Notes: a model not told the origin generated them from the sequence alone. A stretch of 64,000 nucleotides of DNA from PALSA-911 sp963839645 (GCA_963839645.1 CAWIVZ010000007.1:1-64000); one strand, 5' to 3'. Numbered from the stretch's first letter, positions 10,432 to 19,884 are shown. Numbers and translations are program-made.

Positions 10432-11126
10432 TGCTCGAGGTTCGCGACCTGCACGCCTATTACGGCCAGAGCCACATCCTGCACGGCGTCGATCTGGACG
10501 TGGGGGAGGGCGAGATCGTCAGCCTGCTCGGCCGTAACGGCGTCGGGCGCTCCACCACCTGCAAGGCGATCATGGGACTGGTGCCGCCGCAGGGCAGCAT
10601 ACGCTATCGCGGCCGCGATGTGGCGGGCTTGCGTTCGGACCTCGTGGCGCGCTGCGGCATCGGCTACGTGCCGGAGGACCGGCAGATCTTCCCGACGCTG
10701 ACCGTGCGGCAAAATCTGGAACTCGGCCTGAAGAAGGCAGGGAAGTTCGGCCGCTGGAATTTCGAGGACGTGTTCCGCCTGTTCCCCAATTTGGACGCGC
10801 GCCAGGACACCGCCGCCGGCGTGCTGTCGGGCGGCGAGCAGCAGATGCTGACGATGTGCCGCACCCTGATGGGCGATCCAGACCTCATCCTGATCGACGA
10901 GCCGACCGAGGGCCTGGCGCCCAAGCTGGTGGAGCAGGTCGGCGTGCTGCTGGAGGAAATCGCGCGGCGCGGTGTTTCCATCCTGCTGGTCGAGCAGAAG
11001 CTGACCATCGCGTTGAAGATCTGCTCTCGGCTTTACGTCATGGGCCATGGCAGGATCGTGTTCGAGGGCACCGCCGCCGATCTCAATGCCAACGCCGATG
11101 TGCGGCGGGAATGGCTGGAGGTCTGA
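10428..11126 (+). CDS. livF: ABC transporter ATP-binding protein LivF (atypical Walker A)
   Basis: This 232-residue ABC ATPase is of LivF length. The Walker A at residues 35-43 reads GRNGVGRST, so the nucleotide-binding lysine is replaced by Arg41. Other motifs are standard: VPEDRQIFPTLTV around the Q-loop, the signature LSGGEQQML, Walker B LILIDEPTEGLAP with the catalytic Glu, and the H-loop equivalent in VEQKL, where LivF proteins carry Gln. From memory, Arg at this position occurs in other proteins of this LivF subgroup, so it is probably natural. The gene closes the importer operon and has no frame break. Confidence 0.9.
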
Positions 11127-11215
11127 GCCGGCCGCGCTGATTTCCGGCTGGTTTAATAATCGTAACTTGGCGCATTTCCCTTGTCCTGCGCGGCATTCCG
11201 GGCCATGTCGGCGCG

Positions 11216-11536
11216 ATGACCGAAAACCCCATGCAACCGGCGCCGTCCGGTTCCGGCCGAATCGAGGCCGAGATCCTGCGCCTGACCGAGGCGCGCGGGC
11301 TGGATAAATCCATCTGCCCGAGCGAGGTGGCGCGCGCGCTGGACCCGGAATGGCAAAAACTGTCGTCCGCCGTGCGCCGTGCCGCGATCCGCCTGGCCGA
11401 GGCGGGGCGGATCGATATCCTGCGCAAGGGCAAGCGGGTGGAGCCGGCCGGCGTCAAGGGCGTGATCCGGCTGCGCATCGGCCAGCCTTCCCAACCGGCT
11501 GGGGATGAGCCGCCTGGGGACGAGCCGGCCGCATGA
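11216..11536 (+). CDS. DUF3253 domain protein
   Basis: This 106-residue protein has the DUF3253 pattern: an IEAEILRLTEARG helix, ICPSEVARALDPEWQKL, and RRAAIRLAEAGRIDILRKGKRVEP. This resembles a winged-helix fold. The family is common in proteobacteria, usually near small lipoproteins or metabolic genes, and its function is unknown. The C-terminus is a Pro/Gly/Glu tail. The stop overlaps the start of the next gene, so the two are likely co-expressed. Confidence 0.8.
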   Translation: MTENPMQPAPSGSGRIEAEILRLTEARGLDKSICPSEVARALDPEWQKLSSAVRRAAIRLAEAGRIDILRKGKRVEPAGVKGVIRLRIGQPSQPAGDEPPGDEPAA

Positions 11537-12012
11537 ACCCGCTGGCATGGCTGGTGGGATTGCTGCTGCCGGCCTGCGCGTTCTCCGGCGCGGCGGGAAT
11601 TCCCGTGCCGGCGGCCATGGATTTCTCCCGGATCGAGCGCCCGTCCACCCCCAATACCGCGCTCGCGGCGCCTGACGGCTTTCAGCCGAAACCCGACATC
11701 GTCACCCATCCCTACCCGATGCCGGCCCCGGCGCTGTATGCCGCGTTGCAGGGCGTGGCGGCGGCGCGGGAGCGGGTGTTCCCCCTGGCGGCCTATCCCG
11801 AACAGGGCCAGGCCTTCTGGGTCGCCCGCAGCGCCGTGTTCAACTTCCCCGATGTGATCAGCGCCGAGATCCGCGCCGTAACGCCGCAGACCAGCACGAT
11901 CGTGCTGTATTCGCGCAGCATCTACGGATCGTCCGATCTGGGCGTGAACCGCAAGCGCCTGCTCGGCTGGATCGCGGCGCTGGATGCCGCCGTCCCCAAG
12001 CACCAACCCTAA
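11533..12012 (+). CDS. DUF1499 domain protein with N-terminal export signal
   Basis: This 159-residue protein begins with a hydrophobic stretch (LAWLVGLLLPACAFSGAAG) that could be a lipoprotein or ordinary signal; a Cys sits at the likely processing region. The body carries the DUF1499 pattern: a RPSTPNTALAAP segment, a central helix with ARERVFPLAAYPEQGQ, FWVARSAVFNFPDVISAE, and a closing STIVLYSRSIYGSSDLGVN. DUF1499 proteins are small envelope proteins of unknown function. It overlaps the preceding DUF3253 gene by four bases. Confidence 0.8.
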   Translation: MNPLAWLVGLLLPACAFSGAAGIPVPAAMDFSRIERPSTPNTALAAPDGFQPKPDIVTHPYPMPAPALYAALQGVAAARERVFPLAAYPEQGQAFWVARSAVFNFPDVISAEIRAVTPQTSTIVLYSRSIYGSSDLGVNRKRLLGWIAALDAAVPKHQP

Positions 12013-12036
12013 GCGACAAATCAGGATGCCCGACCC

Positions 12037-13822
12037 ATGCGTGAATTAGGCTCGTTCCTCAAGGATGCCTGGCGGCTGGCGGTTCCCTATTACAAGTCCG
12101 AGGAAAAGTGGCGCGCGCGCGGCCTGCTGCTGGTGATCATCGCGATGAACCTGTCCCTGGTGGGCATGAGCGTGGTGTTCAGTTACTGGCACCGGGAGTT
12201 CTACAACGCGCTGCAGAACAAGGACTGGAGCTCGTTCATCCAGCTGCTGTTCACGTGGCGTTCGAAGGATGGCGGCGTCATGCCTGGCTTCGTTGGCCTG
12301 GCGGTGGTCTATATCCTGATCGCCATCCACCGCACCTACCTGAACCAGCTGCTGCAGATCCGCTGGCGCACCTGGATGACCGGCCGGTTCCTGGATGAAT
12401 GGCTGGCCGATCGCGCCTATTACCGGATCTCGCTCGCCACGGCCCATGCCGGCGAGCATGGCGCCACCGGCACCGACAATCCCGACCAGCGCATCGCCGA
12501 CGATCTGCAGGGTTTCGTCCAGAGCACCCTTTCGCTCGGGCTCGGGCTGCTGTCCAACGTCGTCTCGCTGTTCAGCTTCGTCGGCATTCTCTGGGGGCTG
12601 TCCGGGGCCATGACGGTGTTTGGCGTCAGCATCCCTGGCTACATGGTCTGGGTGGCGCTCGCCTACGCCATCCTCGGCACCTGGCTGACGCATCTCGTCG
12701 GCCGCCCGCTGGTCGGGCTGAACTTCCGCCAGCAGCGGGTGGAGGCGGATTTCCGCTACGCCCTGGTGCGGCTGCGCGAGAACATGGAGGGCATCGCCCT
12801 GTATGGCGGCGAGGGCGAGGAGAAGGGCAGCCTGCTGCACCGCTTTGGCGCCGTGATCGGCAATTTCCGCGCCATCATGATCCGCACCAAATACCTGAAC
12901 TCGCTGATCGCCGGCTACGGCCAGGTGGCCTCGGTGTTCCCGATCGTGGTTGCCGCGCCGCGCTATTTTGCTGGGCAGATGCAGCTGGGCGAACTCATGC
13001 AGACCGCCGGCGCCTTCAGCCGTGTGCAGGACGCGATGTCCTGGTTCGTGGACGCGTACAGCTCGCTGGCAAGCTGGCGCGCGACCACCGAGCGTCTGGT
13101 CAGTTTCCACCGGTCGATCGTGCTGGCGCGCGCACAAGGCGGCCAGGGTATGCGGGTGGCCGGCTCGCCGGATGGGGTCATTGCCCTGCAGGACGTGACC
13201 CTGGAGCTGCCGAACGGGACCGAGTTGCTGCGCGATACCGACCTGACGCTGCGCCCTGGTCATTCCGTGGTCGTTTCCGGGCGTTCCGGGATCGGCAAAT
13301 CCACGCTGTTTCGCGCCATCGCCGGTATTTGGCCGTTCGGCCGCGGCCGGGTGCTCCGCCCGGAAGGCAAATGCCTGTTCCTGCCGCAGCGGCCGTATAT
13401 TCCGCTTGGCAGCCTGCGCCACGCGGTGAGTTATCCCGGGTCGGTGGAGGCCTATTCGCGCGACGAGGTGGCGGAGGCGCTGGAGGCGGTGGGGTTGCCG
13501 AAGCTGGTTTCCCAGATGGATGTGGACCAGCCCTGGGCGCAGCTGCTGTCGGGCGGCGAACAGCAGCGCCTTGCAATGGCGCGTGCCTTGCTGGCCAGGC
13601 CCGACTGGCTGTTCCTGGACGAGGCGACGGCGAGTCTGGATCCGGAGGGCGAGGCGGAGATGTATAGCATGCTGAAGGACCGCCTGCCGGGCACGACGAT
13701 CGTTTCCATCGCCCACCGCAGCCAGCGTGGCGGCGTTCCATGACGAACGGCTGGTGTTCGAACGCCGCGACGGTGGGGCAGGGCGCCTGGTGGAAGCGGG
13801 AGCTGTCGGGGTGGCGGATTAG
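12037..13822 (+). CDS. ABC transporter ATP-binding/permease, SbmA/YddA-like
   Basis: The protein (about 595 residues if read through one late frame break) fuses an N-terminal membrane domain with four to six helices to a C-terminal ABC ATPase. The membrane part shows the family block WHREFYNALQNKDW, then RTYLNQLLQIRWRTWMT and NPDQRIADDL. The ATPase has Walker A GRSGIGKST, the signature LSGGEQQRLAMARALL and Walker B WLFLDEATASLDP. This matches the bacterial ABCD-like/YddA group, related to SbmA/BacA, implicated in peptide or vitamin transport. The last frame change near 13725 equals one extra base and restores AAFHDERLVFERR to a TAG at 13822. The substrate is unknown. Confidence 0.82.
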
Positions 13823-13986
13823 CCTCGACGGCGCACGAGCCCAAGGCCGAGCAGCCCGGTGCCGAACCACAGGAGCGCCGCCGGCTCTGGCACGTCGTAG
13901 GTGTAGGTGAGGACGGCCTGGCCGTCGAAGCTGGTCAGGTCGGAGGCGCCGCCGCTGCCGGACAGGCCGGTATGCGTGCCGAAGCC
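13819..13986 (-). pseudogene. PEP-CTERM protein C-terminal stub
   Basis: Reading leftward after an in-frame stop gives about 55 residues ending in VPEPAALLWFGTGLLGLGLVRRRG and TAA. This is a textbook PEP-CTERM sorting tail: the VPEP motif, a hydrophobic helix and a terminal basic cluster. A sorting tail alone does nothing, so this is the 3' remnant of an exported protein whose rest was lost. It sits between the ABC gene and recQ. It suggests the strain or its ancestor has an exosortase system; none is in this window. Confidence 0.65.
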
Positions 13987-14005
13987 TTATTCGACCAGCA
14001 ATTGC

Positions 14006-15862
14006 CTACGTCCGCAAGGTTGCCAGCACGCCCGCCCCGTAGCGTTGCAGCTTTGACGCGCCGACCCCCTTGATCTGTCCAAGTTCGTCCAGGTCCGCCG
14101 GCCGCACGGCGGCGATCTCTCGCAGTACCGTGTCGTGGAAGATGACGTAGGGCGGCACGGACTGTGCCTTCGCCTGGGTGGAGCGCCAGGCGCGCAGGGC
14201 GTCAAACAGGGTTTCCGACGCCTCGGTGGGCTCGATGGCGGGGACGGCGTTCCGGTCGGAACGACGGCGCACCGCCGCGGCCGGTTCTTCCTGGCGCAGC
14301 ATCATCTGGGTTTCGCCGCGCAGGATCGGACGGGCCTTGTCGGTGACCAGCGCCAGGCTTGCGTATTCGCCGCTTTCGGTGCGCAGCGCGCCGTGCGCGA
14401 TCAACTGGCGGATCACGCCGCGCCAGAAGCCCTCGGAATGTTCGGCGCCAATGCCGAAGGTCGGCAGTTTGTCGTGGCCGTGGCGGGCGACCATGTCGGT
14501 GGCCTTGCCGCGCAGCACCGAGACGATGTGCAGCGCGCCGAACATCTGCCCGGTGCGGTAGACCGCCGAGAGCAGCTTCTGCGCCGGCACCGTGCCGTCG
14601 AACAGCGAAACCGGATTGGCGCAATTGTCGCAATGTCCGCAATCGCCGGGCAGTTCCTCCCCGAAGCAGGCCAGCAGCGAGCGGGTGCGGCACGCTACCG
14701 TTTCGGTCAGGGAGACCATCGCCTCCAGCCGCTCGCGCATGACGCGCTTCTGCGCTTCGGGCGCCATCGACTGGGCCAGCCAGTGCCGCGCCCGGGCGAT
14801 ATCCTGGCCGCCGTACAGCAGCAGCGTGTGCGCCGGGTCGCCGTCGCGCCCGGAGCGGCCGATCTGCTGGTAATAGGCTTCGGGGCTGTCGGGCATGTCC
14901 AGATGCGCCACGAAGCGCACGTCCGGCCGGTCGATGCCCATGCCGAAGGCGATGGTGGCGACCATGACCACCGGCTCGCCGGAGCGGAAGCGCATCAGCG
15001 AGGCGCGCTTTTCCGAGGGCTCGAGCCCGGCATGGAAGGCGATCGCCTGGATGTTCTTCTCCTGCAGCTTCTGCGCGATGCGTTCGGTCTTGGCCCGGCT
15101 GCCGCAATAGACGATGCCGCACTCACCGCGATGCTTGCCCAGGAAGGCGAGCAGCTCCGCGGTTTCCCCCACCTTGGCCTGGGCGGCGATGTTCAGGTTG
15201 GCGCGGTGGAAGCTGGCGACGAACACCTCCGCCCCGTCCATGCCCAGCGACTGGATGATGTCGGCGCGGGTGCGGTGATCGGCGGTGGCTGTCAGCGCGA
15301 TGCGCGGCACGCCGGGGAAAAGCCGCGGCAGGCAGGCAAGCTCGCGGTATTCCGGGCGGAACTCGTGGCCCCACTGGGACACGCAATGCGCCTCGTCGAT
15401 GGCGATCAGCGCGATCCGCAGGCGCGACAGCCGTTCCAGCGTACCCTCGGTCAGCAGCCGTTCCGGCGAGACATAGAGCAGGTCGAGCTTGCCGTCGTTC
15501 AGGTCGCGGGCGACGGCGCGCGCTTCGGCGGGGTCAAGCTCGGAATGCAGCGCGCCGGCCGCGACGCCGACCTGGCGCAGGGCCGCCACCTGGTCGTCCA
15601 TCAGTGCGATCAACGGCGAGATCACCACCGCGGTGCCGGGCCGGCAGAGGGCGGGAACCTGATAGCAGATGCTCTTGCCGCCGCCGGTGGGCATCAGCAC
15701 CAGGGCGTCGCCGCCGGCGATCACATGCCGGACGGCGTCCTCCTGCAGGCCGCGGAACGCCGGGAAGCCGAAGACCCGGCGCAGCACTTCAACCGGCGAC
15801 TCGGGTCCTGCCTTGCCCGGGCCGGCGTGGTCCAAGTTTTCCTGGCTCACCCGGTCGAGCAT
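14006..15862 (-). CDS. recQ: ATP-dependent DNA helicase RecQ
   Basis: The 618-residue product unwinds DNA 3'-to-5' in recombination repair. It has motif 0 FRGLQEDAV, Walker A PTGGGKS, the DEAH box IAIDEAHCVSQWGHEFRPEY, and motif VI QIGRSGRDG. It also has the RecQ zinc-binding cysteines (ACFGEELPGDCGHCDNC), a winged-helix region, and a C-terminal HRDC domain around PPYVIFHDTVLREIA to LGQIKGVG. The length is normal. No frame break is present. It is followed by the PEP-CTERM stub and preceded, about 20 bases away on the same strand, by the OmpA-like gene. Confidence 0.95.
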   Translation of the reverse strand: MLDRVSQENLDHAGPGKAGPESPVEVLRRVFGFPAFRGLQEDAVRHVIAGGDALVLMPTGGGKSICYQVPALCRPGTAVVISPLIALMDDQVAALRQVGVAAGALHSELDPAEARAVARDLNDGKLDLLYVSPERLLTEGTLERLSRLRIALIAIDEAHCVSQWGHEFRPEYRELACLPRLFPGVPRIALTATADHRTRADIIQSLGMDGAEVFVASFHRANLNIAAQAKVGETAELLAFLGKHRGECGIVYCGSRAKTERIAQKLQEKNIQAIAFHAGLEPSEKRASLMRFRSGEPVVMVATIAFGMGIDRPDVRFVAHLDMPDSPEAYYQQIGRSGRDGDPAHTLLLYGGQDIARARHWLAQSMAPEAQKRVMRERLEAMVSLTETVACRTRSLLACFGEELPGDCGHCDNCANPVSLFDGTVPAQKLLSAVYRTGQMFGALHIVSVLRGKATDMVARHGHDKLPTFGIGAEHSEGFWRGVIRQLIAHGALRTESGEYASLALVTDKARPILRGETQMMLRQEEPAAAVRRRSDRNAVPAIEPTEASETLFDALRAWRSTQAKAQSVPPYVIFHDTVLREIAAVRPADLDELGQIKGVGASKLQRYGAGVLATLRT

Positions 15863-15883
15863 CCCCGGCGCCCGGCGGCGCGG

Positions 15884-16279
15884 CTATTTCGCGTCGACGT
15901 AGATATCGACGCGACGGCTTTCCAGCGGCGAGTCGATGTAGGTGGTGGCGCCCTTCGGCAGCAGCTTGATGCGGGCGGCGGGAACGCCCTTGGAGATCAA
16001 CTGGTCCATCACGACCTGGGCGCGCAGATCCGACAGCAATGCGTTGGCCCGTTTGCTGCCGATGGTGCTGGCATAACCGGCCACGTTCACCGTGTCGCGC
16101 GGATGATCCACGGCCCACTTGGCGGCATCGTCGATGGATTTGCCGGCGTTGTTGTCGATCTCAGCCGACCAGGAGGGAAAATACACCACCAGCTTATGGC
16201 GCTGGTCGGCCGGCGCGGCGAGCGCCGATGCGGAGAGACCAAGGCCGAGTGCCAGGAAAAGAACCAAAAAGCGGCGCAT
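15884..16279 (-). CDS. OmpA-family peptidoglycan-binding protein
   Basis: The start at 16279 gives MRRFLVLFLALGLGLSASALAA, a clear signal peptide, and fits better than the upstream in-frame start at 16342. The mature part (about 110 residues) has the OmpA C-terminal layout: VVYFPSWSAEIDNNAG, VNVAGYASTIGSKRANALLSDLRAQVV and a final ESRRVDIYV. The usual HTD segment is replaced by GYAS. It is a stand-alone OmpA domain without barrel or lipobox and is probably periplasmic. Confidence 0.8.
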   Translation of the reverse strand: MRRFLVLFLALGLGLSASALAAPADQRHKLVVYFPSWSAEIDNNAGKSIDDAAKWAVDHPRDTVNVAGYASTIGSKRANALLSDLRAQVVMDQLISKGVPAARIKLLPKGATTYIDSPLESRRVDIYVDAK

Positions 16280-16445
16280 GCGAATCCCCCGAAAAATCAA
16301 TGTGTCCCCAGACGCAATGCCGCTCCTCGGGCGTCGCGTCAATCAGAACCGGCGGGAATGGAGGGCGACAGGAACGGCCTCGCCGGGCGGCGGTCGCCCG
16401 GATAGGTCGGCCGCAACCCAAAAGTGACGCCAATGGCGGCGGCAC

Positions 16446-16474
16446 TTGACCGGGGAGGGGGTTCGGTGCACATA
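16446..16474 (+). promoter_or_regulatory. candidate sigma-70 promoter of rpmG
   Basis: TTGACC at 16446-16451 and CACATA at 16469-16474 are separated by 17 bases, about 60 bases before the rpmG start and divergent from the OmpA-like gene. The -35 fits well and the -10 is weak. Called by eye. Confidence 0.35.
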
Positions 16475-16533
16475 GCGGTGACTAAATGTGCGCCCTTTCC
16501 GGGCGCTTTCGTCGTTTTTTCTGGGATAAGACC

Positions 16534-16701
16534 ATGGCCAAGAGCAACACGGTTCAGATCAAGCTGGTGTCCACTGCCGATACCGGGTTCTTCTATGTGA
16601 CCAAAAAGAACGCCCGCGCGCAGACCGGCAAGCTCGAACTTCGGAAGTACGACCCGGTCGTGCGCAAGCACGTCGCGTTCAAGGAAGCCAAAATCAAGTA
16701 A
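16534..16701 (+). CDS. rpmG: 50S ribosomal protein L33
   Basis: The 55-residue protein matches alphaproteobacterial L33: it starts MAKSNTVQIKLVSTADTGFFY, then TKKNAR, and ends KYDPVVRKHVAFKEAKIK. The zinc-binding cysteines of the other L33 type are absent, so this is the Cys-free (zinc-independent) form. It binds the E-site region of the large ribosomal subunit. The gene stands alone, with its own likely promoter and a hairpin behind it. A housekeeping ribosomal gene here argues against a small dispensable plasmid. Confidence 0.95.
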   Translation: MAKSNTVQIKLVSTADTGFFYVTKKNARAQTGKLELRKYDPVVRKHVAFKEAKIK

Positions 16702-16736
16702 TCCCAAGGCCGTGAGGCCGTTGGATCCGGATCTGT

Positions 16737-16759
16737 CCCGGAGCGGAAGCTTCTCCGGG
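16737..16759. terminator. hairpin between convergent rpmG and pleD
   Basis: CCCGGAG at 16737-16743 pairs with CTCCGGG at 16753-16759 with a nine-base loop, ending at the pleD stop. It lies 36 bases after rpmG and could stop transcription from either side. There is no long T-run. Confidence 0.45.
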
Positions 16760-18124
16760 TTATAGCGCTTCGGCGCGTTCCACCCGATTTCGGCCGCCGC
16801 GCTTGGCATTGTACAGCGACTGATCGGCTGCCTGTAGCAGGGCTTCGGCGGTTACCCCTGCGTGAGTGCAACAGGCAACGCCGATGCTGATCGTCAGTTT
16901 GCGCCTGCGGCCGGGTTCGCTCTCGAACCCGAGTTCCTCGACCGCAGTGCGCAGTCGTTCGGCGGCGATCATCGCCTCGGGTTCGTTGGCGCCGGGCATG
17001 ACCACAACGAATTCCTCGCCGCCATAGCGGGCCAGCGAATTGAACACGCGGGTGTTCGTTCGCAGCACCGACGCAATCTGGCGCAGCGCCTTGTCGCCGG
17101 CGGCGTGGCCGAGTTCGTCATTGACCGATTTGAAATTGTCCACGTCCAGCATCAGCACCGCCACATTGGCGGGCTGGCGCGGCGCCAGAAGTCCCTGCAG
17201 ATGGCGCATCAGATAGCGATGATTGTAGAGACCGGTCAGCGGGTCCGTCAGCGCCATCTCCAGCGCGTGGCCCAGGTCTTCCCGCAGCCTGTCCTGGTAG
17301 AATTTTCGCCGTAGCTGGTTGCGGGCCCGGGCGCGCAACTCGTTCTCGTCCACCGGGCGCAGCAGCCAATCATTGGCGCCGAGGTCGAAACCGCGCAGCA
17401 CTTGGGTGTTCATGTCCGGTTCCGCGATCAGCAGCAGCGGGATCTCGTGCGTCGCATCCGCCGCGCGGAGCCGGGAAGCCAGCATCAACGGGTCGCCGGC
17501 GGTTATCGACAGGCTGAGGACGATCAGGTCGAACTGGAACCTGGCGGTCATCTCCAGGGCGGTATCCACATCCAGCGCGCGCGCGGGAATGACCCCTTCC
17601 TGCGCCAGGGCATCCTGCACGACCTGCGCGCCGGTGGCCCAGTCATCGACCACGAGCACCCGCGCGCCGGCGATCAGCGGCACTGGCGGGGCGGTCATGC
17701 CGAGGCCCAGGGCACGCGCTGTTTCGCCGCGCGCGCGCCATTCGTCTAGCAGCCGCTTCAGCCGGATCAGCCCGCGCACCCGCGCCATCAGCGTCTCGAG
17801 CTCCACCGGCTTGGTCAGGAAATCGTCGGCGCCCGCCTCAAGGCCGCGCACCCGTTCCGCCGGCTCTCCCAGCGCGGTGACCATCACGACCGGGATATGC
17901 ATCGTCGCCGGGTCGTCCTTCAGCCGGCGGCAGCATTCGAAGCCGTCCATTCCCGGCATCATGACGTCGAGCAGGATCAGATCCGGCTGCCAGGATTTTG
18001 CGGCAGAAATGGCAGCAAAACCGTCCAGTGCCGCTTGCACCTGGTAGTACTCGGCGGCCAGCTTCGCTTCGAGTAGCCGCGTATTGGCTGGCACGTCGTC
18101 GACGATGAGGATCCGTGCAGTCAT
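16760..18124 (-). CDS. pleD: PleD-like diguanylate cyclase, REC-REC-GGDEF
   Basis: The 454-residue protein makes cyclic di-GMP. The first receiver (residues 1-120) has the acidic pair VDD and phospho-acceptor LLDVMMPGMDG near residue 53. The second receiver (about 150-270) has lost its acceptor Asp (LIVLSLSITAGD) and is an adaptor domain, as in Caulobacter PleD. The GGDEF domain (about 290-450) has LTDPLTGLYNHRYL and the catalytic ARYGGEEF. The inhibitory I-site RxxD expected just upstream reads RVFN, so product feedback may be weak. It faces rpmG and is divergent from pmtA, with a 286-base spacer holding their promoters. Confidence 0.92.
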   Translation of the reverse strand: MTARILIVDDVPANTRLLEAKLAAEYYQVQAALDGFAAISAAKSWQPDLILLDVMMPGMDGFECCRRLKDDPATMHIPVVMVTALGEPAERVRGLEAGADDFLTKPVELETLMARVRGLIRLKRLLDEWRARGETARALGLGMTAPPVPLIAGARVLVVDDWATGAQVVQDALAQEGVIPARALDVDTALEMTARFQFDLIVLSLSITAGDPLMLASRLRAADATHEIPLLLIAEPDMNTQVLRGFDLGANDWLLRPVDENELRARARNQLRRKFYQDRLREDLGHALEMALTDPLTGLYNHRYLMRHLQGLLAPRQPANVAVLMLDVDNFKSVNDELGHAAGDKALRQIASVLRTNTRVFNSLARYGGEEFVVVMPGANEPEAMIAAERLRTAVEELGFESEPGRRRKLTISIGVACCTHAGVTAEALLQAADQSLYNAKRGGRNRVERAEAL

Positions 18125-18410
18125 CTGCCAAGCGTTGCCTTCCGTCGCTTCAGACCAAGGGTAGGTTGCCGCTGCATGAGCTTTGACACTTCGAGATGGT
18201 TAGCATGACGCAACGCACAACATAATCGCGACTTGCGGATAAGAACAGCCGGGTACCGAGAAGCGGCACAGCGTAGAGCCCGGAAAGGCAACATTGGTTT
18301 AACAGAACGCACGTAACTGACGGAAACCGCCCGGCGGGCTTTCGTGCCGGCGATGTTTGCTGTACGGCTCACCTTCGTTGGCCATATAGCGAAACGAGAG
18401 TGACAAAATT

Positions 18411-19061
18411 ATGTCAAACGACACCAAGAGCGGTTTTTGCCAGCCGGCGATCACCACTCGGGAGCCAATTGCCTCCCTTGCCAGCACTCCTGTCATGCCC
18501 CCGGTCGCCAATCCGGCAATGTTCTTTCGCCGTTGGCTGGCCAACCCGTTGCAGATGGGTTCCATTGTCCCGTCGTCGCCCACGCTCTGCGCCCGGGTCG
18601 TGGCGCAGACGCGGCGCGCGCCCGATGAGATCGTGTTGGAGCTTGGCGCCGGAACCGGGGTGATTTCGAAGGCGTTGCTGGCTGCGGGCATTCCGGCCGA
18701 ACGGCTGTTCGTGGTCGAGATCGTGCGTGACATGGCCGATCACCTTCGCCGGGTGCTTTCGGGCGTGCATGTGATGCAGGGCGATGCGCGGGAATTAAAG
18801 GACCTGGTCCCCGCCCAATGGCACGGCCGCATCGGCACCGTGATCTGCGGCATTCCCCTGGTGCTGCTGGCGTTGCCCGAGCAGCGGCGCTTCATCGATG
18901 CGATCGAGGCGGTCGCACCCGGCCGCGGCTTCCTGCATTACAGCTATTGCGCCACCTCGCCGCTGCCTGCCCGTAAGCACAGGCTCGCGGCCAAGCGCGA
19001 GGCCTGGACGCCGAAGAATTTCCCCCCAGCCAGTGTCTGGCGCTACACTCCGGCGGCCTGA
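18411..19061 (+). CDS. pmtA: phospholipid N-methyltransferase, PmtA-like
   Basis: The 216-residue protein is a class I SAM-dependent methyltransferase. It has the glycine-rich SAM site VLELGAGTGVISKAL near residue 80, an acidic VEIVRDMAD after strand 2, and the PmtA-type block VICGIPLVLLALPEQRRFIDA. The family methylates phosphatidylethanolamine stepwise to phosphatidylcholine at the inner membrane face. The opening FFRRWLANPLQMGSIVPSSPTL is typical of PmtA. It lies about 25 bases before the DUF1028 gene. The substrate is inferred from family resemblance. Confidence 0.82.
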   Translation: MSNDTKSGFCQPAITTREPIASLASTPVMPPVANPAMFFRRWLANPLQMGSIVPSSPTLCARVVAQTRRAPDEIVLELGAGTGVISKALLAAGIPAERLFVVEIVRDMADHLRRVLSGVHVMQGDARELKDLVPAQWHGRIGTVICGIPLVLLALPEQRRFIDAIEAVAPGRGFLHYSYCATSPLPARKHRLAAKREAWTPKNFPPASVWRYTPAA

Positions 19062-19086
19062 ACGCCATTTCGAGGAGGCTGGCGGC

Positions 19087-19794
19087 TTGACCTGGTCGAT
19101 CCTGGTTCGCGATCCTGCCACCGGAGCGCTGGGTGCCGCGGTGGCGACGCGGTTCTTCGCTGTCGGGGCCCTGTGTATCCATGTCGAGGGCGGTGTCGCC
19201 GCATTGGCCACCCAGGCGCTGATCAACCCGATGTATGCCGTGCACGGCATGCCCCGACTACGCGCCGGTGAAGCGCCGGAGGCCGTTGCCGCCGCGTTGC
19301 TGGCGGAAGATGCCGGGCGGGAGCATCGCCAGCTGCACATCCTCGATGTCCGGGGCCGCGTAGCCCAGTATACCGGGCGCGACTGCGTGGCCTGGTGCGG
19401 CTCGGTGCGCGGCACGGATATTTCAGTCGCCGGCAACATGCTGGCCGGAGCGGCGGTGGTGGAAGCCACGCTCGCCGCGTTCCAGGCCGCAGGCGGCGAT
19501 CTGACTGAGCGCCTGCTGACGGCGCTGGAGGCCGGCGAGGCGGCCGGCGGCGACAAGCGGGGCAAACAATCGGCGGCCCTGAAGATCTGCACCGCCGATC
19601 CCTATCCGGACCTCGACATCCGCGCCGACGACCATCCCGATCCGCTGGCCGAACTGCGCCGGCTGCACCGGGTGAGCCGGGAGCGCTTTGCCGTCTTCCG
19701 CCGTTTCATGGCCGGCAGCCACAGCCCCTGCGGCGTATTCGACCGCACGGTCATCGACGCGGCGATCGCCCGGGAAGGCGAGCCCGCCGCGTGA
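19087..19794 (+). CDS. DUF1028 protein (Ntn-hydrolase-like), TTG start
   Basis: The 235-residue product begins at TTG (19087), chosen because AGGAGG lies about ten bases upstream and translation then starts TWSILVRDPATGALGAAVATRF, the normal start of DUF1028. Other family marks are VEGGVAALATQALINP, HRQLHILDVRG, and the central VAGNMLAG. DUF1028 proteins are thought to have an Ntn-hydrolase-like fold and often lie beside peptide importers, as here with the downstream binding protein and DppBC-type permeases. A role in hydrolysing imported peptides or amides is inference. Confidence 0.85.
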   Translation: MTWSILVRDPATGALGAAVATRFFAVGALCIHVEGGVAALATQALINPMYAVHGMPRLRAGEAPEAVAAALLAEDAGREHRQLHILDVRGRVAQYTGRDCVAWCGSVRGTDISVAGNMLAGAAVVEATLAAFQAAGGDLTERLLTALEAGEAAGGDKRGKQSAALKICTADPYPDLDIRADDHPDPLAELRRLHRVSRERFAVFRRFMAGSHSPCGVFDRTVIDAAIAREGEPAA

Positions 19795-19884
19795 CCCGGC
19801 CGCTCTAATCGCTTGCGCAGTCCCGGGCCGCCCGGCAATCATGGGCTTATAATAAAAACTTCACCTTTTCCGGGGATTCTCACG

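Noticed and set aside
12046..13716. 556-codon open frame opposite the SbmA-like ABC gene
   Set aside because: It is antisense to a gene with full Walker and signature motifs, and its composition is typical of a shadow frame.
14135..16405. 756-codon open frame opposite recQ
   Set aside because: It has no family resemblance and is His/Arg/Gln-rich, typical of antisense translation of a GC-rich gene; recQ on the other strand is complete.
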